A DNA stretch of 64,000 bases, from assembly GCA_018350325.1 (NCBI GenBank), contig JAEVLN010000012.1, positions 124,001-188,000 on the forward strand. Direction: 5' to 3'. The translations under genes were made by a program, and so were the position numbers. Source of the stretch: Globodera rostochiensis. Lineage: Eukaryota; Nematoda; Chromadorea; Rhabditida; Heteroderidae. This document shows, piece by piece, positions 45,201 to 54,829 of the stretch. How positions within the stretch are numbered: the stretch's first letter is position 1; the number at the start of each line of letters is the position of its first letter. The notes under the pieces were generated by a model. It was not told the DNA's origin. It searched no databases and saw only the letters and a program-made list of their open reading frames with translations.

Positions 45201-46372
45201 GGCTTCGACGGGAATTGCAGTCCGCCAAGCAGGAGGAGGACGGGCTGATGCAAGAGATGGAGTCCACTGGGCAGGCTTTTGAGGAGTTGCAGGAACAGGT
45301 TGTCTTCGGACAGTAGATCAAATACATTGTCGATTGAATGATGTCTTGAGCTGTTCGTTTAACTAGACCTTTTATTTCTGTGCATTAAAAACATTTTCAG
45401 CACCAAAAGTTGGTGGAACAATTGAGAGAAAAGGACGATGTGAATCTGAAGTTGATGAGTGAGCGCATACGAAGCACACAGGCTCAGAAGAAAATGCGAG
45501 ACGAGAGGGAGCTGCTTGACCAGAGCGTCCAATCGCTGGAGAACCAATTGGCCGCTAAATTGCTTCATTGCCAGCGGTTGGAGGAGAAAGAGCGAGTACT
45601 CACCGAAAATCGGATGACATTAGAGCTCGAATTGAGGCGCGCATTTAGGGAAATTGCGATATAAAAGTTCAATAATCCTCTCGGGTTCAGAATCCGAGAC
45701 CAGAACAACGAAACATTGCGCAAAAAGGCCATGGAATTTTCACAGCTGGCGACTGACCTTCGCTTGAGGTTGGACCGACAGGACATTCAGTTCACTGAGC
45801 TTCGCGAGGTATGGAAAATGATTTTAAATTCCGACTGGTCCAAAACTTCGAGTTTTGGCATAAAAATCGGTTCACATTCTTCAAGTGATTGGTTGCATTC
45901 ATTTACTTTTAAGAGTGTAATGAAGAAAGCATCCTCGTACGAAGCGAATGCCAACAAAATCAAGCGTCTTGAGGAAGAGAAGAGTTCGCTGAAGCGTAAA
46001 CTGGAGAGGGCAAAGCGAATGGAAAAATATGAGAATGTGGACGAACTGCTTCAGGAAGAGAATCGGATTCTTAAAGTGAGTGAACGAAACGAAACAGCAG
46101 CCTTTTTACCGAATCAGTCGTTCTGGATCATTGAGATTGGTTAGGGGAGTGGGGATTGTGACTTGGTCCATTTAAACCAACTTGAGATTTTGCAGGAGTC
46201 TCTGACATGTCCAAGTTGCAAAGTGAACCGAAAGAATGCCATCTTGGACAAGTGTCGCCATGTGTTCTGTTTCGAGTGCATCCGTCTGCGTTATGACAAT
46301 CGGCGGCGGAAGTGCCCGAAGTGCAACGCCGCTTTCGGTGCAAATGACTTCCATCGGATTTATCTAGAATGA
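42214..46372 (+). CDS. rfp-1: BRE1/RNF20-type E3 ubiquitin ligase (histone H2B)
   Basis: Nuclear RING E3 that monoubiquitinates histone H2B during transcription. Starts [20 protein letters not shown], with a basic/acidic N-terminus. Then [20 protein letters not shown] and [20 protein letters not shown] match the conserved BRE1 N-terminal region. Long coiled coils follow through many exons (for example [59 protein letters not shown]). The C-terminal C3HC4 RING (about 46.2-46.37 kb: [44 protein letters not shown]) is nearly invariant with RNF20/40. The stop ends at 46372. Internal exon limits at 43.4-44.5 kb are only approximate. Confidence 0.95.
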
Positions 46373-46936
46373 CGGATGAAGGAGGAAAGGGGAGAGAGTC
46401 GGGACTGCTGAGTGATTCAGTTTGTCTTTTTCCAACTTCCGCCAAATTTTTAATTATTGCAACATTTCATATACATTTTGGCACCATGTGTAATAAAAAC
46501 CATTGAAACAACCCCTTTCTTTAATTTTAGGATCAATTTACCTTTTCGGCGCCCGTCCCGTCTTCCCTTCCTCTATTGTGATTTAGCTGATATTTTGCCC
46601 CCCCCCCCTCCTCCCCCTTCTCCTGTCTTTTAATGACTGGGATTTATATACACAAAAAAGGCCATAACATATGAATTCTGTGATATAATGAGTTGTAAAT
46701 ACCAGTCTTAGGTTAGTTATTGCAATATCTTCACAGTCCCATTAAAATGGTAGGGTTAGACTAAAGCCGAGAAGTCTGCCTTTATTGAAACGCATTTTGA
46801 AGAATTGCGTGAATATTCTCGAACTGTATAAAACTTATTTGCATGGCTTAAAATGTTCACGTCAATCAGAAAGCGCATTATTTAAACGCATTCTTTGCAC
46901 TTAAATAAAGACAATAAATAAAGGGGTCGTTTCTTG
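46373..46936. other. Convergent intergenic region BRE1 / thioredoxin-fold gene
   Basis: Lies between the stop codons of convergent genes. It contains AATAAAA-like signals (TGTAATAAAAACC near 46.49 kb) and a C run near 46.6 kb. No coding exon supported. Confidence 0.45.
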
Positions 46937-49900
46937 TCAGAGTTCGTCTCTCAGCTCCCTTTGGTTTCCGCCCATCAGATGGGCTGCCATCGGACATCCG
47001 GACATCGCCGACGGGTTCATCGACGCGAAGTCGTGCTGAGAGAAAGATAACTGAATAATCGAACGCTTTTGTTGCACCGGGTCTATCTCCATTCCCCGCA
47101 ACTGTTCCATCCTGGTGGTGAACAAGCCGTGCTCCAGGGCAATGTGTTGTGGACCAAAGAGGGCATTGACTTGTTCCAGTTGGATGAGCGCGAGGGGGTG
47201 GGGGGCGGAGGAGTCGCGGGAGGGCGCTGAATTCGGGGGGGGGGGGGGTCAATCGATAGTTGTTGGAGTTGGACTTTTTCTGTTGAAGACGATGTTCCAA
47301 GACGAGTCCTCAGAATCAATGGCCTCCGTCTCGGAGAGCAATCGACCGGCAAATTCTTCCGGGGCGTTGTTGACGACGAAACGCTCCACGTTTTCTGTGC
47401 CCACCACACAACAAAAATTGGCCTAAATTGATGGGTTGGATAAAGTCAAAAAGTTCTTATTGAGAAAGTCATTCGATTATCAGAAAGAACGTTCTGTAAA
47501 TTGAGAAAGTTTTCAATTGCAAAAAGTCAAATTTGTAAATGGAATTATGGGGAAACTGGGCTATAAACATGTTTTTGGTGTTTATTTAGTTAAAACCAGC
47601 TGTAGAAAAAAGTAAATCCCTTGTTATCGACCTCTTTGGGCAGAAGGCAAATTGCCGGCAATTCGTTTAAGCCAAATGCCTCCAGCAATTTGCCCTGTGG
47701 CAACGAATTGGACAAATCAATGGACAGAAGAAATGGCCTCGAGGCAGAAGATTTAGACGGAATCGGCAGCTTTTGGCGAAGTAAACGGAGTTCTGATGCC
47801 ATTTGTAAGAGCCATTTGGGGAAGGAATCGGGAAAAGCAGAGGAAGAGCCATTTTGTACAAAGAGAAGGGAGTGGGGGGCGCGCGTGGGCAGCGGCACGT
47901 CGGTGGTGAAGCCGAGGCCAACGTCAAGCTTAAAGCGTTCGTTCAAACGGATTGAATCATTCACTAAAGTCTGGTCAACAAAAAAAAGGGTAAAACTGAC
48001 AATGTCTGGGAGGCTAGCATAAGTTATATGGTGCAGAAGGGGTCGGAGGTCAAAGGTCGACCCCAAAAAGGGAGTCTCCGCCATATCGGATAAAGTTGTG
48101 CCGGAATGGACTTGGCGAAAGGTGCTCAGTCTAACTCCATCCAATCTGTTCAAAGTGCCGTCCACCCATTGACAATTAATTCATCGTAACATTTTTCCAA
48201 AAAAAAAATCCCACTTATCGTCAAGCCAATAGGCTAAAGAGTAACGCCCATGCAGCAGAGTCGCGACTCGCGTAAATTTGCGAAATTCTTCCTGCTGTTC
48301 AGAGCGGAAAGTGCCAATAGTGATGGCTGGACGAGACGAGTCGATGCCGGGGAGAAGGCCCAGGCGGACGGCACGAACTTCGTCCATATTGGCCAAACGG
48401 ACCAAAGGTCCGGACAGAACCATTCTGACCCTGAATTTGGCTCCTATCATCTGTGATTTTTTGATCGTGATTTTGTTGTTTTGGTTCGAAAAGATTGTTG
48501 GATTTTGGGCTCCTTGGCGCCGTTGGTTGCCCCCAAGTGCCGTACCATTCGACCAAAAAGCGTTCGTCCCCAATGCCAAGTTGTTGTGCCATCCGTTGTC
48601 CGTTACGAAATGCGAATAGCTGCTGTTGGTGGTGAGTAGCCGTGTGAGTCACCGCAAAGGCACGGCACAGCTCGTCTTCCTCGTGGCACGCCACGCTGCC
48701 CAAAACGACGGCGGCGGCATTCTCGTCGGCTGAAATAATCGGGAAAATATTTTAAATTCGTTGTGAAAGAGAGGTCATTGTTTGATCTAAAGCTTTTTTA
48801 CCGTTGCTTTCCGTCTGACGCCACAATTCGCTGGCCCGGGACCACAATTCCAACGCGTGCACAGACAAAGAAATGGCCTCGTGCCAGAACAACACAAACA
48901 CGGCACGAACATTTTCGGCATCGACCATTTCCGTCAATTCGGAGCCCCGGAAGGCAATCAGACCGCGCGGATTGCTGACAGGGTCAAAGTCCACTCGACG
49001 CCGTGCGAGGAGACGGTCGTTGAGCAGTCGAAGTTCGGTGGGCGATCGGACAAAAATAGACTGACTGGTAGAAGACGCGGAAGCCTGTCTGAAAAATTTC
49101 AGGATGCTGGGTTCTTATTTTAGCCTCGAAAACGGCTGACTTCGCGTGGTTTTGGCGGGTGAACTGCTCGAGCTCGCTGATCCCAACTTCGCGGACAAAG
49201 CCCAATTCGTTGGCGGCACTTTGCGACGCGTACGGAGTGAGAGAATAAACGCTGTGACGCGACAAAGCACTGCAAAAAAAGAAACTATGAAACTGAAGCG
49301 CCGCGGTTGGTCAGAGGCCAAGGATGGTCGAAACAACCAAAACGATAATTTCCTACTCCAAAAGGGCCGCCTCAACTCGTGCCAATGTGCGCGCACGGCT
49401 TCCGCCAGCGTCCCAATTCCGTTTGCGGTCAACGCTGTACACCGCGGCGCCGGAGCGTCTTTAGAAATTGTGGCATTTCAGTCAAAGCGGCAAAATTGAA
49501 AAAGCTCAGCCAGCGAAATTGTTTTTAATGACTGTTAATGACTGCTAAACTGTCCTCTTAGCTCTGGGTTGGTTCATCTTCAACCCAACCCCTACTCTGT
49601 TAATTGCAAGTCTGGCATTGCGCAACCTCTGACGAACTCACGAGTCTTCGATCACCAAAAAGTGGAAGGGCTCTTCCGTTGGATATTCTCCGCACCGGGG
49701 ATGGCCATGGCCGTTGTCGTCGGAACAGTCGATGTTTTCGTTGTCCACTGTCACATGGGCAAGTGCCAGCAGACGGGACCGAACGTCGGCCAGCATAATG
49801 CGTACGAACTGGGCGTACTCGCGGTCTTCATCTGTGGAGAGAGTGAAACTGAAAGTCTCAAGATTTTCGATCACACGCCCAACCGTTTCCGTCCCGATGG

Positions 49901-50227
49901 ATAAATGTCGTCTGGATGTACTGCTTGACCGGCTCGACCCCTGGCTGTCTCACTTCTGCCTCTTCATCTTCGTTAAGCACTTTCTGTTGCTGCGGTGGCT
50001 TTCGAGGACATTCAGCACTTAATCAGTAAACAGTCAGTCATTGTTGGGACGGGAACGGCGGGTCTAATCCCTTTTTGAGAGAAGGACATCGCACGCATTG
50101 AAATGTTGCCGTTTATGACCTCCCCTCCCAATTCAAACTCCGTGCCAATGTCCTCTTACCGCACGTCAGTGAAAAGGCTGCTGCTGATGAGGAGGAAGTG
50201 AAAGGCACATAAACAAAAACTGCGCAT
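46937..50227 (-). CDS. ER-lumenal multi-thioredoxin-fold protein without CxxC, C-terminal RDEL
   Basis: The first exon (50227-50160) encodes a clear signal peptide, MRSFCLCAFHFLLISSSLF, and the last exon ends QRELRDEL-stop at 46937. RDEL is a KDEL-type retrieval signal, so the product should be ER-lumenal. Between them, exons give thioredoxin/PDI-like patterns: RSRLLALAHVTVDNENIDCS, AVFVLFWHEAISLSVHALEL followed by VVLGSVACHEEDELCRAFAV and FRNGQRMAQQLGIGDERF, ITIGTFRSEQQEEFRKF, and FLLSIDLSNSLPQGKLLEAF with LNELPAICLLPK. No CxxC active site was found, so it is more likely a chaperone/adaptor than an oxidoreductase. TXNDC16/TXNDC11-like proteins are the closest idea I have, not proven. Exon limits between 49.1 and 50.0 kb are uncertain. 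Confidence 0.7.
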
Positions 50228-51986
50228 TGAACGCTCCAAACGCCGGTGGACGAATCGATGGGAGAAAATGGGGGGGGGGGAAAGGAGGCGATGGGAGGGG
50301 GGGGGGGAATCGATGAAACGATTGTCCCCGGGGATATAGTGAGAACCCCCGAGGGGATCGTGAAGGTGGGGAAGGGGGGGCGTCAATCACCTCCGAAGAT
50401 GATCATCATAGGCTGGCTGGCTCGATGAATGTACGGGGGGGGGGATTCACCCCTTCCGTGGGAAAGCACTCGTAAAATTCCAGAAGCCTCCGCAGAAGCA
50501 GAAGAGCAAAGTGTTAAACAAAATGGAGAATTAGCAGAGGAGCTTCAATTTTCAAGGACTAAAAACGTTTATTACTAAAAATTGGCAATATTGGCCAAAA
50601 ACAAAAAAACCAACCAAGAAGATTTTTTATTAGTATTTTTAGGCCTAATGATAAATTCTAAAAAATAAAAAAATCGGTGAAAAATACTCGCAACGATCTA
50701 AAAACTTGCTAATCGTGCATTTCAAAGCTTAAAGAAAGCAGCAAAAATAGGACTCGCAGCCCTCCCTATTCATTATCTTCTTCGGATGCCATTCTTTCAC
50801 TTCACTTCCCTTCCTCTTCAAGCCGATAACCGACCATAAACGATGGCGACTCTTTCAATTAGTTAAAGCAGCTATTTTTCTGTTAAAATATTCCGGCATA
50901 CAAATGGATAATGAAATTTGTGCGTATGAAAGGAATTGGCCGCCTTTTTTTAGTGTTCAAAAGCATTGGCACATCCCGAAGAACGCCCAAATGCCAAATA
51001 CGAAATCAAATGCCGAAGTAAATCACTTTCCGAGTAATTGTAGAGAACGTCATCGACTTTCTTGCCAATGCCAAAGCAATTGCCACTTTCTTTCGGCATT
51101 ACAAAATTATATTTATTAGAAGACAATCTCTGAAGGTGCGGCGTTGTGCCGGCATCATCTCAGCCGGCTCCCCCCCCCCCCCCTAATTAGGGGACAGACA
51201 ACCGACAATTGGGGAATTGGGAGGTATAAATGAGGGGGGGGGGGGGAAGTGGCGATAGAAGCTGCTGAACTGGGATTTTTTACTCTTCATTTTTGACGCA
51301 TTTTGGGTCCGAATTCTAACCAATTCCTCAATTCAAAATCTCTCCAATTGCCCATTTCCCTCCAAAGAATGCGTTTCCCCTGCGGGGAATCCTCTCCCTC
51401 TCCTCAAGAGATTAAATTTAATTCAATCTTTTGCCAAAAATGGGAGAAATTAGAGAGCAAAACCCATTCAACCCATCAGATTTAACTAGGCTTTCTTTTC
51501 TACCGATTAAATTACAAATCTCCCCAAATTCCACGAGAGTGAGAATTCGGAATTCGCCCGCCCCCGCCTCATTTCCTTCCTCTGAACCTTCGCCTTACTA
51601 TTGGAGCATTCAACTCATTTGGTGGCACAGTTTGCCACGGCACGGCATTCCTCCAGCAGAAAATCATTCTCAAAAGGAGCAAAACGAAATGAATGGCCTT
51701 TTCGAATCAATCCATCCGCCCATCGGTCGGTAACTTTGGAGACAGCCCCCCCCCCAATCTTTTAGTACAAATTCCAGTCGCTCAGAGGCACCAAATTGTA
51801 TATAAACAGTCGAAGTCATTTCTTCCAAATCGAACAATAAGTCCAACACGCAATGTTTTCTTCATATTTTCGTTTATTCTTATGTCTGAGAATGTCCGCA
51901 CGGGCTAAATGTTAATGCTGAGGCTGAATTTCAATTAGCCCACCGCATTCCTTTCTCAATTTTCGCTAAATCAGAAAGATTCTCAA
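50228..51986. other. Long divergent upstream region of insulin-like gene
   Basis: About 1.76 kb between divergent genes, with several G/C runs (near 50.27, 50.30, 50.43, 51.17 and 51.23 kb) and AT-rich parts near 50.6 kb. A TATA-like TATAAA occurs at 51225-51230. Just before the insulin ATG, TTTCGCTAAATCAG could be a trans- or cis-splice acceptor. ORFs at 51.3-51.9 kb show no domain and may be 5' untranslated sequence. Confidence 0.4.
51225..51230 (+). promoter_or_regulatory. TATA-like box
   Basis: TATAAA in the context GGGAGGTATAAATGAGGGG, flanked by C and G runs, upstream of the insulin-like gene. The coding start is about 760 bp away, so a 5' untranslated exon or intron would be needed. 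Position-only evidence. Confidence 0.2.
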
Positions 51987-52708
51987 ATGTCCAGTCACTT
52001 AATGCCGCTTCTTCTCTTCCGTATGCTTTTCATCCTCCCCGCCCTCCTCCTCGTCCTCCGACCATCGACCGACCATTCGTCCTCAAGTTCAAGCAGTTCA
52101 TCCACGAGAGATCGGTCGACTCTTGTACTCTGCGCCAATGCACTGCCCATCTCCATGTTGAACTCCATGACAAGATTTTACCCAGTGAATTCGTTAATCA
52201 ACAATAGACAAGATGGAACAGCGGAACAAAAAAGTGTTTTGGGTGAACGAATCGAAAATGACGGCCAGGCGAAGGATTTATCGGAGCAAAAAACAACAGA
52301 AGATTTTTCAAACTTTGGCAGGCTAAAACTATGCCCTCCGGGTAAGGAATTTCGTTTATTTGTAGGACAAATTTGGTGGATAGTTTTTGACTTTCTTCTC
52401 CCTCAGGGGGCCGTTCCTTTTTCGAGGCATTCGAGTTGGCTTGTCCGATGAAAAGGCGACGACGAAAGCGGCACACAATGTTTGGGTTTGGGAGGGCGCC
52501 GACGATGGCTTTTGGCAAGGAAATGGCGGCGAGGTACGGCAATATCGGCGGAAGTGCAGGCGAAGCCGACAAAGGGGACGGAGCAGTTCAGCAAAATTGG
52601 AACGTCTACAGGCCGGCGAACATCACCGAAATTATGCAAATCTGCTGCTCGAAGGGATGCGAATTCGCCGACCTTCTGCCCCACTGCGGCCCTTTTTCGT
52701 TGTGGTGA
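51987..52708 (+). CDS. Insulin-like peptide precursor
   Basis: Secreted hormone precursor of the insulin/relaxin superfamily. Starts MSSHLMPLLLFRMLFILPAL with a signal peptide, then a Ser-rich stretch. The B-chain-like segment KLCPPGGRSFFEAFELACP is formed across an intron (donor CCTCCGG|GTAAGG, phase 1). A polybasic site (KRRRRKR) and a linker follow, then the A-chain ITEIMQICCSKGCEFADLLP, giving CC-x3-C-x8-C, and a short tail ending FSLW-stop at 52708. Six cysteines (two B, four A) fit three disulfides. The CPPGG..F start and 14-residue B-chain Cys spacing resemble a subset of nematode INS peptides rather than vertebrate insulin. A DAF-2-type receptor would be the expected partner. The specific ins orthologue cannot be assigned. 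Confidence 0.85.
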
Positions 52709-53135
52709 TCGATTATTAGGATTTGTTGCGACTGAATTCCCTCACGCAAAAACCGCGACCCGAACAAATGCATCAAATAGAAAAGAAAGATGCTACTGAA
52801 TCAAGTGCTTTCCCAACAAACCACGTTCCGTCGACACATTAAAATCTGACTGTTAAATTTCAGCTTTGAATGTAACTATTTGTAAGATCAAATGTAGGAA
52901 ACAAATCTGGAAAAAGTTATATGGCCTAGAAGGGTAAGGAATTTCCAGGTTTGTTTGTCAAGAATAAAACTGAATTATGTAAACCAGAGCTCCCAGTCAC
53001 GTTCAATTAAAAGCTTTTCAAAGCGGTGAGGGTTTGAAAACAGAAAATGTCCTTTCAACAAACTCATTTAACAACAATAGCAAACAAAATTGGGACGCAA
53101 ACAGTCAACACTTCCCATCATTCCGTTTGGCCACT
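52709..53135. other. Convergent intergenic region insulin-like / rps-1
   Basis: Lies between the stop codons of two convergent genes, AT-rich, probably 3' untranslated sequence (AATAAAACTG near 52.97 kb). Nothing else seen. Confidence 0.45.
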
Positions 53136-54251
53136 TCAAACGCTCTGTTGAACAGGCGGTTCGTACGCATCCGGACGGCTCTCAATTTTTTCACCGGCGG
53201 CCGTCGTAATCGTAGCGACCGTTCCGGCACCCTCCCCATGCATCTCCAATAGTTTGCCCAGCTCGAACTTCGGCTTCTTCAGCACCTTCACCTTACGAAT
53301 GTAAACGTCCTGCAGAGGGTAGTAGAAGGAGCACGCCTTCTCTATGTCTTTGCCGATCGAATCCGGGATCAGCTTGTTGACTACTTCCTTCAGATCGCCG
53401 GAAGAGACCTAAAACCAAATAGATGGCCACGTTCGTAAGTATATTGAGACCTCTTTCTGCATGATCTCCACCATTTTGGCACGAATCATCCGCACCTTAA
53501 ACCGATTCAAATTGAATACATCAACCAACAGTATCAATAAAAACAAAAAAATGTTTCTGTTCCTTTTGACGTTTTGTACCAAAAGTGGGAGGATGTGGAA
53601 AAGTCCGCTTTCCTCAAAAGTGTTATCCCTTTATTCACCTGAGAGGCTTTTGCATAGCTCGTCTTCTTAATTTGATTGGCATTTCGCTTGGTAAAGCCGA
53701 TACAAAAGAGTCGGAGCATGAAACCGTCGGTAGTCTTCACTGCCACATTCGCCTCAATGAGCGTCTAAAATCAATTGGAAATGAATTTCTTTGTTTAACA
53801 AAGTCAGCTTTAGAATTTGTGAGAAAATATCAGATGCAAATGCTCGGTATAAAACGACTCACGTGCCACTTCTTGACAATAGAGCACAGTTTGTCCCGAG
53901 TGAACGACATTCCGTGAAAGTTGGTCAGGCAAATCTTGCCCTGTACCTCTTCACAGATCAGGCGGAACTTTCGAAAGTCGGCGTCAGTGCTGTTAAGGTC
54001 ACCCAGTGACACTTCGTAAACGCGGCCTTTTAGAAAGTCGCTCGAAATGCCTAAACCAAAAAAATAATTAAGAGAAAACGTTCAGCCCACTTACGCGTTC
54101 CCTGAGTACGGTTGACCAACGTTTTGCCGACGTTTCGATGTGTGAACATCGCCGGCGCTTTGATGTCGTACCATTCTTTGCGTGTGAACGGATCGACAGC
54201 CTTCTTCTTGGCTCCCTTTTTGCCCATTTTCTTATTCTTTCCGACTGCCAT
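53136..54251 (-). CDS. rps-1: 40S ribosomal protein S3a (eS1)
   Basis: Structural component of the small ribosomal subunit. Starts [20 protein letters not shown] at 54251 and continues [85 protein letters not shown], then [20 protein letters not shown] and [16 protein letters not shown]. It ends [14 protein letters not shown] at 53136-53138. The sequence runs collinearly with the S3a family from start to end across several introns. An expected highly expressed housekeeping gene, divergent from 4E-T. Confidence 0.97.
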
Positions 54252-54829
54252 TTTTAGCTAATAATATTTACTCTAAAGTTTTATGGCCTGTAAATTAGAA
54301 TTAGAATTTTCCCTGCTTGTTTCAAGCAAGGCAAAACCAATCCACTCTTTTAAGACAATCCTAATTTAGAAAAATGCTAACAAATAAGTAAAACAGTTAT
54401 TGACAAAACTGGTTTGCACAAAAAGTTAAGAATTCGTTCTAATAAAAATTATTCTTGAATACTTTTGGAGCTTTTTTTCAAATTTTATTTTCTAATAAAA
54501 CATTTATATATTATGCTTAATAACAGAAAATAAAAACTTTTTTTGTGACCAAAACGAGTAAAAAAATAGTAAAAAGGTAGAGGCATTCGAACCACTACAA
54601 ACAGAATTAGTACCGGAATCTCGATCGATTATAAAATGATTAGTACCGGAATCTCGATCGAATTTATAAAATCTGAACTATTTTTTCCACTTTATGATTC
54701 CGTGCACTTCTCAGAAGGGAATGTTCAGAAATAGAAACTCATAAACTCAGACAATTTCGTTGGTATTTAATCTTTCTAACTTTCAGACTTTTTTTTTTAT
54801 TCAAAGACTACTAACTTCTTTCATTTATT
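54252..54829. other. Divergent intergenic region rps-1 / 4E-T
   Basis: A 578-bp AT-rich region carrying the upstream sequences of rps-1 and the 4E-T gene. It contains a 33-bp direct duplication at 54606-54672 with the palindrome TCGATCGA. No coding exon. Confidence 0.45.
54606..54672. repeat. 33-bp direct duplication
   Basis: Two adjacent copies of ATTAGTACCGGAATCTCGAT followed by CGA and an AT-rich tail (TTATAAAAT), with small differences at the tail. It lies in the rps-1/4E-T divergent promoter region. Confidence 0.9.

Noticed and set aside
46163..46372. RING ORF as an independent small gene
   Set aside because: It is the last exon of BRE1; the coiled-coil exons upstream lead into it in order, as in RNF20/40.
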